64,000 bases of DNA, taken from assembly GCF_001428105.1 (NCBI RefSeq), contig NZ_LMSJ01000045.1, positions 335,903-399,902 on the forward strand, written 5' to 3'. The stretch's first letter is position 1. Each line of letters begins with the position of its first letter. Below the pieces are notes generated by a model. The model did no database searches, was not told where the DNA came from, and worked only from the letters and a program-made list of their open reading frames with translations. The position numbers were made by a program, and so were the translations under genes. This document shows positions 55,329 through 63,840 of the stretch, in pieces. The DNA is from Paenibacillus sp. Soil766 (lineage in GTDB: Bacteria > Bacillota > Bacilli > Paenibacillales > NBRC-103111).

Positions 55329-57374
55329 ATGAAGTACGAGCATGTGGAAAGGAAAATGCCGGTTTCGTTAAAGGATTCCATTGTAAGACAACCGTGGTGC
55401 TCTGCGCTTCGTACCTCAGGGGAGTCTTTAGGTGAGATTCTTACGCTTCCTATTCACTTAGCTGAACTCTATCGTGAGCTCTCGTCCGATGAGAAGCGTA
55501 CCTTGCGCCTGGTGATGTCAACGTTCGGCTGTCTGCCTTTTACTAGAGAGGGGTTGGAGAAGGAAGCTATGCTCCAAATGGCAGGAGCTCAAGTCAGTTT
55601 GGGGCTATGGGGACTTCGTCGCTATGGTGTCATTATTGCTTTCCGCAAATCATGGGGAGACCAGTTGTACACGCTGCCTGAGGATGCATTCGCTGGTTGG
55701 CAGAGCCTAGTATTTCCTACCTCATGGCCTCCTAATGACCGTGGTGTAGAGGAGGAGTTCAACGATCTTGGAGACCGCATGGCAGATATAGATGATGGTG
55801 TCTCTTCGAATCCACGGGGATTAGCGCAGCAATTGTTTCATTGCATGGTCAGCTGCTCGCGGCAGTCCGAACTTTCCCTTACGAATAAAGGAACCTTACA
55901 TAAGAAGCAGCTGCACAAGATTACTGAACATGTAAGTTTACCCGCAAGAATTCTTACACTATCAGGACTTACTTACGCGTTCACAGACGTTTATGACGAG
56001 CCTGCCGCGTTGATGCTTGAAATGGCCATGCGGATGGGCTTTCTCTATAAGAATGAAGCAGGCAACCGTCTGCAGTTCCATTATCGACATTTCGAGAGTT
56101 GGCTACAAAGTCCATATGAACACCAACAAGCGCAATTGTATCGTATTTGGCGACAGGCCTTAATTCCCGCGCCAGTATGGCTAGAGCATGGGATCGCATT
56201 TATGGAAAGGGCAACTGCCTTGCAGTGGTACAGCTTATCGGAGTTGTTACAAGCCATTCTCACTTGCTGTTCGATTGCACATAAATCGATGGATGAGGAG
56301 GCTCTTCGTCAGGAAATGATGGCAGCCTGGATCAGACCATTATCTATATTTCGTTTTGTCGACTTGTCGGAAGATCAGGAGGGGCAGCTTTGGTTCATGT
56401 GGCTGATAACGCCTACTTTGCGTGCAGGGGAGAGTTCTGACTCTCCTATCGAACTTTCTCTTCAAACCGAACCTTCTCTATATGTTCAGCCCGATTTCGA
56501 AGTGCTTTTACCACCCAATGCTTCTCTGCGCTTAGAGTGGGAAGTAGCAGCATTTGCTGATCTGCAGAACGCTGATCTCGTACGTACCTATCGTTTGACT
56601 AAAGAAAGCTTTGGACGCGCGTTAGATCATGGTCGGAGGAGTGCTGACGTGATTCAAGTTCTGCGAGATCATGCTTATTATGAGGTTCCAGAAGGAGTGA
56701 TCATCACGTTGCAACAGTGGGAGGAGCAGAAGGACAGGCTCTACCTAACGGATGTGACTCTGCTTCGCTGTCAATCGAATGAAGTTGCGGAAGCTTTGCT
56801 ACGGAATGAGAAGTGTCGCAACCTGCTCGGAGAGCGCATAGGAGAAACCAATTTTATTATTTCTCGCACACATGTTAAACATCTGACGAAATGCTTGGAA
56901 GCGATGGGTTTCCATCCCAATCCAAGTCTAATTACGAATTTATCAAGCGATGAAGAGCTGGAGACCCCATCATCGACGGAACCAGTACTAGGCCTTTGTT
57001 ACTCTAAAGATACGATTCAATTATATGAAATTGATCCGTATTTGCCGCAGCGGGAGGATTTATATCCAGATATGCAGCAAATTCCTATGAGTTGGATTAA
57101 AGAGCTACGTGACTATCATATCTCTACACGGAAGGATATGATCCGTAAAGCGATCGAATGGAAAAGTGTGCTGCAGTTGAGAAAAGAAGGACACGATTGC
57201 TTCATTATCCCCCGCATGCTGCGAGAAGATCGAACAGGTTGGATTCTGGAGGGTTGGAGAGAATATGAGGAGATTGCTTGGACCAGCGAGGATTGGAAAG
57301 AGATGAAGCTCATATTACCAGGAATCAACGATGGGTCTGTGAGAGAAAAGGGAGAAACTCTTGGCGAACTGTGA
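55329..57374 (+). CDS. helicase-associated domain protein, probable partner of the XPB helicase
   Basis: This 681-residue protein has no helicase motor. A winged-helix-like region lies near 45-130. At about 385-480 it has the XPB/Ssl2 helicase-associated domain (Helicase_C_3): SLYVQPDFEVLLPPNASLRLEWEVAAFADLQNADLVRTYRLTK, then SFGRALDHGRRSADVIQVL. The same kind of domain is at the N-terminus of the upstream helicase. It starts 16 bases after the helicase stop, so the two are cotranscribed. A structural or loading partner, analogous to Bax1 for archaeal XPB but without its nuclease signature that I can see, is inferred. Confidence 0.85.
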   Translation: MKYEHVERKMPVSLKDSIVRQPWCSALRTSGESLGEILTLPIHLAELYRELSSDEKRTLRLVMSTFGCLPFTREGLEKEAMLQMAGAQVSLGLWGLRRYGVIIAFRKSWGDQLYTLPEDAFAGWQSLVFPTSWPPNDRGVEEEFNDLGDRMADIDDGVSSNPRGLAQQLFHCMVSCSRQSELSLTNKGTLHKKQLHKITEHVSLPARILTLSGLTYAFTDVYDEPAALMLEMAMRMGFLYKNEAGNRLQFHYRHFESWLQSPYEHQQAQLYRIWRQALIPAPVWLEHGIAFMERATALQWYSLSELLQAILTCCSIAHKSMDEEALRQEMMAAWIRPLSIFRFVDLSEDQEGQLWFMWLITPTLRAGESSDSPIELSLQTEPSLYVQPDFEVLLPPNASLRLEWEVAAFADLQNADLVRTYRLTKESFGRALDHGRRSADVIQVLRDHAYYEVPEGVIITLQQWEEQKDRLYLTDVTLLRCQSNEVAEALLRNEKCRNLLGERIGETNFIISRTHVKHLTKCLEAMGFHPNPSLITNLSSDEELETPSSTEPVLGLCYSKDTIQLYEIDPYLPQREDLYPDMQQIPMSWIKELRDYHISTRKDMIRKAIEWKSVLQLRKEGHDCFIIPRMLREDRTGWILEGWREYEEIAWTSEDWKEMKLILPGINDGSVREKGETLGEL

Positions 57375-57425
57375 TATGATAGAGGTGTTATAGACTTTTT
57401 CGCGAGGAAGGATGAGGCTGTCGTA

Positions 57426-57875
57426 ATGTTACAAACAATGGAAACTGAAACACTGGATATGTCGGCTATCCTTATGCAGGCCTACGATATGGGTGATATG
57501 ATTAATTCTTCTGCGGAAGTTGCAGATTATTTATATTGGAAGACCGAGGTTGAGAGCAGCAGAGAAGTGAAAGATTTGCAAGCTGTTTTTGCTAGGAAGA
57601 AAGATGCGTTTGAGGAGTGCGAGCGTTTTGGGCATTACCATCCGAGCTATCACGATGCATTAAACGCTTTGAATGAGGTGCAAGAGAAGCTCCTAGCTAT
57701 TGAGGCTGTTCGCAAGTACAAAGAAGCTGAGGATCGCTTGGACGATTTGTTATTCACCGTTTCAACGACGATTGCCCACGCGGTATCAGATTCCATTAAA
57801 GTGCCAAGCAATAACCCCTTGCCAACCGGCAAAGGCTGCAGCTCCGGTGGAAGCTGCAGTGGGAATTGCGGTTAA
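57426..57875 (+). CDS. ylbF: YlbF/RicF, subunit of the YlbF-YmcA-YaaT complex
   Basis: This 149-residue helical protein has the same length as B. subtilis YlbF. The core reads SAEVADYLYWKTEVESSREVKDLQAVFARKKDAFEECERFGHYHPSYHDALNALN. The C-terminal tail CSSGGSCSGNC (138-148) holds three cysteines, as in YlbF proteins that take part in Fe-S cluster binding. The complex promotes RNase Y-dependent mRNA maturation, competence, biofilm formation and sporulation. ylbG lies 1.2 kb downstream, separated here by an inverted asparaginase gene. Confidence 0.93.
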   Translation: MLQTMETETLDMSAILMQAYDMGDMINSSAEVADYLYWKTEVESSREVKDLQAVFARKKDAFEECERFGHYHPSYHDALNALNEVQEKLLAIEAVRKYKEAEDRLDDLLFTVSTTIAHAVSDSIKVPSNNPLPTGKGCSSGGSCSGNCG

Positions 57876-57877
57876 TG

Positions 57878-58054
57878 TAAGGACGACTTCGTGATCAGAA
57901 ACTCCGGTTTTCAGCACCGAGAAGATTGAAAGAAGCTAGGAAATGAGGAGCGGAGCGTAGTGTAGCTATGTGAGCACCGGAAGTTCCGGCTGAATTCAAT
58001 CTTCGATGTCGAATAATTTTCTTGGGTTACCTCGTGATTAAAAGCGTCCTTACA
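57878..58054. repeat. long imperfect inverted-repeat element between ylbF and the asparaginase gene
   Basis: Outer arms GTAAGGACG (57878-57886) and CGTCCTTAC (58046-58054) are perfect inverted repeats. Inner arms GAAGATTGAA (57922-57931) and TTCAATCTTC (57996-58005) are also perfect, with further short stems such as CCGGAAGTTCCGG inside. The outer right arm covers the asparaginase stop codon. No T run follows. It may be a palindromic dispersed element or a structured convergent terminator. Confidence 0.6.
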
Positions 58055-59054
58055 GGCAGAAATCGGGGCGGATGCTTCCGACCTCGGTTCCTTGCCAGTT
58101 GTGAACGGCAGGTGTATGGAATTCCTTGAGCTCACTGATCTCGGTTTCCGAGAGATAGCCTAGCTGCTTTAAAGCCTCAGTGACCGCGGGATACAAGGCA
58201 CGAATGTTTCCATCTTCTACCTTTAAGACTAAGCCAATGGCTTGATCGGGTATGGAGAGGGCGAAGATTCCTTCAGCGCCCATTTTGCCTATGACTCGGC
58301 CCTTTGTTACCTCGATTAATCGCGTATCGAAGCGATCGCTTCCTGCGAGGAATTGAGGATATTTTCGCACAGCATTGACAATTCTCTGGCAAGCGTTTGC
58401 ACGCTGAGCAGATAGCCCTTCAGGGCTGCCCAATCGTGCAAAAGCGAGTGCGAGATGATTGATCGGCATCCCAAAAACAGGGACGCCACAGCCGTCAATT
58501 CCGAGCTCTATTTGTTCCTTGGGCATATCTGACATGGCGCTCACAGCAGCTAACATTAAGTTCTGAACCGGATGCTCTGGGCTCATGTAGGTATCTGGTG
58601 AAGCTCCTAGATGGCTGCTTAGAGATAGCATACCCGAATGTTTGCCCGAGCAATTGTTGTGTAAAGTTGACGGGGACTCTCCCTGCTCACGCATCGCCTG
58701 TGCGGTTGGCGCATGGTACGGTTCATGTGCACCGCATTGCAGATGCTTGGCATGATACCCTAGCTTGCCCAGGATGCCTCGGGCCGTGCTCACGTGCACA
58801 GCTTCCCCATTGTGGGAAGCGCAGCACAAGGCAATTTCGGCCTCTGTCAGGCCGAAATGATCAGCCGCGCCGGATTCAATGACCGGCAAGGCTTGAATCA
58901 GCTTCGCGGTTGAACGGGCGAAGGTGAGCAGGTGCGGATCGCCTGCACTGTGCAGGAGCGTTCCTTGGTTATCAACGACAGCAAGGTGGATGCGATGTAT
59001 ACTTTCTGTTATATTCCCGCGAGAAACGCGGACAATAGTGTCTGATGGCTTCAT
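58050..59054 (-). CDS. asparaginase (asparaginase II family, PF06089 type)
   Basis: This 334-residue protein resembles the Rhizobium-type, thermolabile L-asparaginase family. Conserved blocks are SRGNITESIHRIHLAVVDNQG, FARSTAKLIQALPVIESGAADHFGLTEAEIALCCASHNGE, LQCGAHEPYHAPTAQAM, LHNNCSGKHSGML with the catalytic Ser/Lys, and GIDGCGVPVFGMPI. It hydrolyses asparagine to aspartate and ammonia. It is inserted between ylbF and ylbG in the opposite direction and has a more GC-rich middle than its neighbours. Confidence 0.92.
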   Translation of the reverse strand: MKPSDTIVRVSRGNITESIHRIHLAVVDNQGTLLHSAGDPHLLTFARSTAKLIQALPVIESGAADHFGLTEAEIALCCASHNGEAVHVSTARGILGKLGYHAKHLQCGAHEPYHAPTAQAMREQGESPSTLHNNCSGKHSGMLSLSSHLGASPDTYMSPEHPVQNLMLAAVSAMSDMPKEQIELGIDGCGVPVFGMPINHLALAFARLGSPEGLSAQRANACQRIVNAVRKYPQFLAGSDRFDTRLIEVTKGRVIGKMGAEGIFALSIPDQAIGLVLKVEDGNIRALYPAVTEALKQLGYLSETEISELKEFHTPAVHNWQGTEVGSIRPDFCL

Positions 59055-59101
59055 GTTGTGAGATCACTCCATACTAGGATTATTGAAAAGAGGTTGCAAT
59101 C

Positions 59102-59365
59102 ATGATGATTGAGCGAAGCGGATTAATCATTTGGGTAAACGATATCAAAGCCGCCAGAAATTTGGAGCGGTTCGGTTCCCTTCATTACATATCCAAAAAA
59201 ATGAATTATGCAGTTCTTTATATACATGCGAGCAAATTGGAAGAGACCACACGCAGTCTGCTTAAGCTGCCTTACGTCAAGAAGGTAGAGAAATCTTATC
59301 GTAATGAAATTCCAACGGAATATAGTAGTGACGTTCCTGACAAAACTAGATTTTACACGCTTTGA
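59102..59365 (+). CDS. ylbG: YlbG family protein (DUF2129)
   Basis: This 87-residue protein matches YlbG: RSGLIIWVNDIKAARNLERFGSLHYISKKMNYAVLYI and LPYVKKVEKSYRNEIPTEYS. Function unknown; it neighbours ylbF in many Bacillales. The ATG follows AGGTTG about eight bases away. The gap after it (59366-59632) holds a terminator and AT-rich promoter-like DNA only. Confidence 0.93.
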   Translation: MMIERSGLIIWVNDIKAARNLERFGSLHYISKKMNYAVLYIHASKLEETTRSLLKLPYVKKVEKSYRNEIPTEYSSDVPDKTRFYTL

Positions 59366-59383
59366 GGCTGCAGTGCAAAATGA

Positions 59384-59410
59384 AAGCTTCGTGAGAAGCT
59401 TTTTTCTTTT
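59384..59410 (+). terminator. ylbG terminator
   Basis: AAGCTTC-GTGA-GAAGCTT with a GNRA loop is followed by TTTTTCTTTT. Confidence 0.85.
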
Positions 59411-59632
59411 TTTTATATCCACATTGACCTGGGGCGCTCCTGCTGAATGACTTTGTTAGAAGTTTTCTCAATTTTCCGAAAATTAGGCATAGTTTGTTGT
59501 CTTCATAAATACTTATTAATAATTTTATATATTCTTCCATGGGAAAAAAAGTTATAATACAGTAAAATATAACTTACAGAACTTCTGGGAGTAGGTATTC
59601 GGTCCCATTAAAATAGGAAAGGGGATGTGATC

Positions 59633-60070
59633 ATGAAAGATAAGGTTATGGGGAGATGGAGTACTTACGAACCATTCTTCGTACAGCTAGGTGATAAGAA
59701 AGTGGCGGATATCGTGATCACGAATCATGCTAAGCTGCGATGGAGCGATCGTATTTCTAGCGATAACAATTCACTCGAGGAAATCTGCGCGTTTCTTTGG
59801 GAGAAGCTTAAAAATGATTGCATGGTCCCTTATTATCGGAACGAAGAAGACGTCTATCTCATTGATGATGATTTGGTGGTAGTGGCGGAATTCTCCCATT
59901 TGGAGCATGAGACGGACCTTGTAGGCAATCCTCTACACAAAATGATCATCGTTACCTTTCTTGGCAAAATGTCAGAAACCATGGAGCTGCGCGATCTGAA
60001 ATCGTACTATTCCTGGTTGAGGCACTCTCGTCGTATGACCTTAATTAAGAATAGTCGCAAACGGCGTTAA
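59633..60070 (+). CDS. hypothetical protein, 145 residues
   Basis: I do not recognise this protein. It begins MKDKVMGRWSTYEPFFVQLGDKKVADIVITNHAKLRWSDRI, continues with an acidic beta-rich middle (EEDVYLIDDDLVVVAEFSHLEHETD) and ends very basic (SWLRHSRRMTLIKNSRKRR), which could bind nucleic acid or acidic surfaces. ATG 59633 is eight bases from AAAGGGG; the GTG two codons earlier is less likely. Single gene with a strong terminator. Confidence 0.75.
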   Translation: MKDKVMGRWSTYEPFFVQLGDKKVADIVITNHAKLRWSDRISSDNNSLEEICAFLWEKLKNDCMVPYYRNEEDVYLIDDDLVVVAEFSHLEHETDLVGNPLHKMIIVTFLGKMSETMELRDLKSYYSWLRHSRRMTLIKNSRKRR

Positions 60071-60084
60071 TCATGTCATGGAGC

Positions 60085-60121
60085 AGAGTATGTCTGGAGC
60101 TAGGCAGACATACTCTTTTTT
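60085..60121 (+). terminator. terminator after the 145-residue gene
   Basis: AGAGTATGTCTG and CAGACATACTCT form a perfect 12-bp stem followed by seven T. Confidence 0.9.
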
Positions 60122-60184
60122 TGTCGTCTTGATGGACTGTACGTGTTCGATTTCATATAATGGAGCAAAGAGAGGCGGTATATC

Positions 60185-61096
60185 ATGGCACTTAATTTTC
60201 ATCAATTACACATTTTCTATACCGTAGCGGAGAAAGGCAGTTTCTCACATGCAGCCGGTGCGTTACATATGACACAACCTGCCGTGACGATGCAGGTGCA
60301 GTCACTTGAGGATTACTTTGGCGTGAAGCTCTTTCATCGCAGCACCAAGAAGATCGAACTGTCCGAGGCAGGACGAGCTTTGCTGCCATTTGCCAAAAAT
60401 AGCATCGAGCTTATTCGGGACACCGATGTCGCGATGTCGAAATTTACAATGATGATCGAAGGGCGGCTTCAACTTGGCGCCAGCTTAACGATGGGGGAGT
60501 ACATTTTACCTCGGCTTCTGGGCCCATTCAGTAAGGACTACCCGAACATCTCCGTATCGATGAAAGTAATGAATACTGCGCAAATCCTGGATGAGGTACT
60601 CAGTCATCAACTCAATTTCGGTCTTGTTGAGGCGCCTATTCATCATCCGGACGTTCATACCGAACCGATCCTTAGCGACGAGTTGCGTCTAATTGTTCCT
60701 TCGGATCATCCGTTAGCGGATGCCCCGGTTGTTACTTTGGAAGAATTATTGAAGTACCCTTTTGTACTGCGAGAACAGGGCTCAGGCACAAGAAGAGTCA
60801 TGGAGGAAGAATTCGCTCGCTGCAACATGGACTGTACTTCGATGAAGATCGTGATGGAGCTAGGAAGCACAGGAGCCATCAAATCGGCTGTTGAAGCGGG
60901 ATTGGGGATTTCTATTCTTTCGCAATCATCCGTGAAGCATGAGGTAACGCTAGGCCTTTTTAAAGTGAAGAAAATCGAGAATATCGTGTTTGAGCGCAGC
61001 TTTTATGCGATTTATTTAAACTCGACCTTACTGCCTATTTCGGCCGTAAGCTTCATGACTTTCTTGAGACAAGAAGATTTAAGTCGTTTTCTATGA
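60185..61096 (+). CDS. LysR-family transcriptional regulator (CysL / selenium-metabolism type)
   Basis: This 303-residue protein has the helix-turn-helix at 1-60 (HQLHIFYTVAEKGSFSHAAGALHMTQPAVTMQVQSLEDYFG). The effector domain contains LREQGSGTRRVMEEEF and GSTGAIKSAVEAGLGISILS, typical of the CysL/YwfK-like subgroup. It overlaps the next frame by four bases (ATGA), suggesting joint expression with the PHP phosphoesterase. The target is not obvious; there is no sulfur or selenium gene nearby. Confidence 0.92.
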   Translation: MALNFHQLHIFYTVAEKGSFSHAAGALHMTQPAVTMQVQSLEDYFGVKLFHRSTKKIELSEAGRALLPFAKNSIELIRDTDVAMSKFTMMIEGRLQLGASLTMGEYILPRLLGPFSKDYPNISVSMKVMNTAQILDEVLSHQLNFGLVEAPIHHPDVHTEPILSDELRLIVPSDHPLADAPVVTLEELLKYPFVLREQGSGTRRVMEEEFARCNMDCTSMKIVMELGSTGAIKSAVEAGLGISILSQSSVKHEVTLGLFKVKKIENIVFERSFYAIYLNSTLLPISAVSFMTFLRQEDLSRFL

Positions 61097-61113
61097 AAAA
61101 GGACGGGGATCGC

Positions 61114-61965
61114 ATGGAAGCAGACTTACATTCACATACAACAGCTTCAGACGGGACGCAGTCGCCGAGAGCGAATGTCCAAATGGCTCTAGACGCAGGA
61201 TTAGGTGCAATTGCGATTACTGATCATGATACGATTTCGGGGGTAGCGGAGGCACTTGCGGCAGGCTTGGAAATGGGCATTGTCGTTGTTCCCGGCGTAG
61301 AAATCTCAACGGTTGTCAGTGGCCAGGACATTCATATTCTGGGTTATTACATGAACATTGAGGATGAACAATTTCTACAACGCTTGTCGTCTTTACGTGA
61401 AACAAGGGATACCCGCAATGAGATGATTATTGCACGACTACAGGAGCTTGGTATCGACATTACGATGGAGGAAGTTCTCAAAGAAGTTGCAAATGTGAAG
61501 CGCAAAGGTGATACCGTTGGCCGACCACACATTGCTGCTGTGCTCTTGAATAAAGGCTATGTGAGTACGATCAAGGAAGCTTTCGATCGCTATTTGGCTA
61601 CTGGTGCGGCTGCTTTCGCTAATCCACCTCGCATTGAGCCCGCAACGGCGATTGCTTGGATTCATGAGGCAGGCGGCAAAGCGGTGCTTGCACACCCCGG
61701 CGTTTATCACGATGATGCGCTAGTAGAGGTCATTACATCACAGGGATTAGACGGCATTGAAGTATATCATGCTGATCATTCGCCAGAAGATGAAGAAAGA
61801 TATCGGCTTCTTGCAGAGCGTAAGGGGCTGCTGATCACGGCAGGCTCTGATTTCCATGGCGTACGCGGCGATACAGCTTTCCACGGGCCTATCGGCTCGA
61901 AACGCATCGGAATGGGTGTCGTGGAACTTCTACGGTCAAGCGTATGCTTCCGGAGCGAGTTTTGA
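61114..61965 (+). CDS. PHP-domain phosphoesterase (RNase AM/YciV-like)
   Basis: This 283-residue metal-dependent phosphoesterase has PHP motifs I-IV: MEADLHSHTTASDG, AITDHDTISG, VVPGVEISTVVSG with HILGYYM, and AGSDFHGVRGDTAFHGPIG near the end. Related enzymes hydrolyse 3',5'-bisphosphonucleotides or trim RNA 5' ends. ATG 61093 (overlapping the LysR stop) is in frame but lacks a ribosome site; ATG 61114 has AAGGA ten bases ahead and gives the usual N-terminus. The last ten residues (RSSVCFRSEF) look atypical and lead straight into a hairpin and the tandem repeat. Confidence 0.9.
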   Translation: MEADLHSHTTASDGTQSPRANVQMALDAGLGAIAITDHDTISGVAEALAAGLEMGIVVVPGVEISTVVSGQDIHILGYYMNIEDEQFLQRLSSLRETRDTRNEMIIARLQELGIDITMEEVLKEVANVKRKGDTVGRPHIAAVLLNKGYVSTIKEAFDRYLATGAAAFANPPRIEPATAIAWIHEAGGKAVLAHPGVYHDDALVEVITSQGLDGIEVYHADHSPEDEERYRLLAERKGLLITAGSDFHGVRGDTAFHGPIGSKRIGMGVVELLRSSVCFRSEF

Positions 61966-62011
61966 GATTGCAATTCCACACTTCGCTTGCATGAGTTACT
62001 CAAAACTTTTA
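61958..62011 (+). terminator. terminator overlapping the PHP gene stop
   Basis: AGTTTTGAG (61958-61966) and CTCAAAACT (61999-62007) are perfect inverted repeats with an inner TGCAA/TTGCA stem, followed by TTTT. Confidence 0.6.
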
Positions 62012-62198
62012 GAGCAGCGGTACTATGTCAAGACCCTAATTGGAAAAAATCTTGAAGGTCCGTTACTTTTTTAGGGGGTGAGCCTAAAAAAGAGCATACG
62101 ACCCTAATTAGAGCAGCGGTACTATGTCAAGACCCTAATTGGAAAAAATCTTGAAGGTCCGTTACTTTTTTAGGGGGTGAGCCTAAAAAAGAGCATAC
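62011..62198 (+). repeat. tandem direct repeat, two exact 89-bp copies with 99-bp period
   Basis: Copy 1 is 62011-62099 and copy 2 is 62110-62198, separated by GACCCTAATT, which also occurs inside each copy. Each copy carries a perfect 10-bp inverted repeat CTTTTTTAGG...CCTAAAAAAG. The rest of the gap to 62281 holds only a weak AGAAGTT/AACTTCT stem. Confidence 0.85.
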
Positions 62199-62281
62199 CA
62201 AACTAAACCCACCCTACCTTAGAAGTTTGGAAATATTTTCTAACTTCTGAAATAATAGGTGGAATGGATGTGTAGGTTATG

Positions 62282-63532
62282 TCAAACCTGTTGTCGGATC
62301 ACCTCCTTGGGTTCGTAGAGTCGGTTGGTTCGGAGCAGGTAATCGACCAACCGCACTAATTTACGAGCTGTTAGCGCAAGGGCACGTTTTTCGGCGTATT
62401 TGGCCGGCTCCGCTTTCTTCATACTGTAGTACTCCGCAAATACAGTGTCATGCACCTGAACACTTTTTGCGGCTTCTGTAAAGTAGTACTTCAGATAGCG
62501 GTTACCGGATTTAATAAGCCGAGATTCTACACCTTTAAAGTCGCCTGACTGGTTCTCAGTCCAAGCAAGTCCGCCATATTTGGCAAGTGCCATCTGGTTC
62601 GGAAAGCGCGAGATATCGCCAATTTCCGAAATCAGGCCTGCTGCGAAAATCGTAGCGATGCCAGGCACGGACGTGAGCGTCTGAGGAATGGTAGCCAGAT
62701 GCTCTTCAATCGCCTTCTTTAGCGAATTCGCCTGTTCTTGAAGCGACCGAATAATCCGAATGTTGGAGGCCATCGCTAAGTTTACAGCGTCAGCCATCGC
62801 CTTAGGCAAACGGTAGGAAGAGCGTGCGGCTTTTTGTAGGGCTTTTGCGACTTCTTGTGGATTCTCGAAGCGGTTTTTGCCGCATTCGGCAACAAAGGCC
62901 ATGAGATCATCGACGGACATGTTCACAATGTCCTCTACACTAGCAAACTCTTGAATGACTGCGAGACTCGTCGCCGACGTTTTTTTACCGAAAGGGCCAC
63001 TTGAATAGCTGCTGAACTTTAAAAATAAGTTGGTCAGCAGGAAATTCGTCTCCCGTGTCAAAGTCTGTACAATGTGGTAGCGAGTTCGCGTGAGGCGTTG
63101 TAGGGCGGCCAGCGACTCACTCCACGTGTAGGCACGGGGTAGATGACCGGATCGGAGCTTAGCGGCGATGAACCAGGCGTCTACCCTGTCGTTTTTTGGG
63201 GCATCAAGAAAATGGGTCTTCTTGAACACCTTGATGAGACTAGGGTTAAAGACATAGACACTATGCTCAAACGGCGCGAAGCTAAGCACACTTTCCAAGT
63301 ATCTGGCAAGGTGACTGGAATAGCAGCCTGTCGCTTCAAGTCCGAAGCGAATGTGCGTTAACTCGTGCTTTTGCATAAGTGACAAGATGCGCTCTTGTAG
63401 CGTCGTAACACCGGGCTCGTCATTTGAGACGGTAAAGCGACTTAGGGATTTGGCGTTATCGCCTTCTGGGAGGCAACAAATCACGTTTTTCTTACTGCTT
63501 ACATCGATCCCGACAAATAAGATGTGTGGCAT
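62282..63532 (-). CDS. IS110-family transposase
   Basis: This 416-residue DEDD recombinase has the RuvC-like N-terminal motif LFVGIDVSSKKNVICCLPEGD with the first catalytic Asp, followed by RFGLEATGCYSSHLARYL and DAPKNDRVDAWFIAAKLRSG. The C-terminal Transposase_20 domain reads LTSVPGIATIFAAGLISEIGDISRFPNQMALAKYGGL...KSGNRYLKYYFTEAAKSV with the catalytic Ser region. It appears intact. ATG 63532 follows a perfect AAAGGAGGTGAT. IS110 elements use a bridge RNA transcribed from a noncoding end to choose target and donor sites. Confidence 0.95.
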   Translation of the reverse strand: MPHILFVGIDVSSKKNVICCLPEGDNAKSLSRFTVSNDEPGVTTLQERILSLMQKHELTHIRFGLEATGCYSSHLARYLESVLSFAPFEHSVYVFNPSLIKVFKKTHFLDAPKNDRVDAWFIAAKLRSGHLPRAYTWSESLAALQRLTRTRYHIVQTLTRETNFLLTNLFLKFSSYSSGPFGKKTSATSLAVIQEFASVEDIVNMSVDDLMAFVAECGKNRFENPQEVAKALQKAARSSYRLPKAMADAVNLAMASNIRIIRSLQEQANSLKKAIEEHLATIPQTLTSVPGIATIFAAGLISEIGDISRFPNQMALAKYGGLAWTENQSGDFKGVESRLIKSGNRYLKYYFTEAAKSVQVHDTVFAEYYSMKKAEPAKYAEKRALALTARKLVRLVDYLLRTNRLYEPKEVIRQQV

Positions 63533-63560
63533 GGAATCACCTCCTTTCATAGAGAACTGG

Positions 63561-63840
63561 GTGTTTACAGTCCTGGGATGTCCTTGGAATTCTCTCCGCT
63601 AACAGCCTTGCGAGCTATAGGTATACACCACGGTTCATCGGTGCACGAACCTTCCTCTGCAATGCGGAAGGGATGAAATCGCGTGGGACACAGTCAGCGT
63701 GTAGGAAAAGACGGAAGAGGTCAAGGGAACACTCTAACTTGGAAGAAACCGATGATTCGGTTCAACAGGAGGAAAAGGAACATTCCCGTCGGTAACACCT
63801 AATGGCATTGTCCCAAAGACATCCCAAGATCGTAAACACC
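63561..63840 (-). ncRNA. candidate IS110 bridge-RNA region bounded by a 28-bp imperfect inverted repeat
   Basis: Arms at 63561-63588 and 63813-63840 match as inverted repeats at 24 of 28 positions. Between them lie further short stems (for example CGGTTCATCGGTGCACGAACC and GAACCGAATCATCGG on the minus strand) and no convincing ORF. Its place, directly upstream of the transposase, is where bridge RNAs of the IS110 subgroup are encoded. RNA status is inferred. Confidence 0.45.

Larger units (their letters stand above)
62282..63840 (-). mobile_element. IS110-family insertion sequence (minimum extent; exact ends not determined)
   Basis: The minimum span is the transposase gene plus the structured noncoding region upstream of it. 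IS110 elements lack long terminal inverted repeats and make no reliable target duplication, so exact ends cannot be read here. Confidence 0.7.

Noticed and set aside
62011..62198. CRISPR-like array
   Set aside because: There are only two units, the units are 89 bp and the spacer is 10 bp and duplicated inside the unit; no cas genes are nearby.
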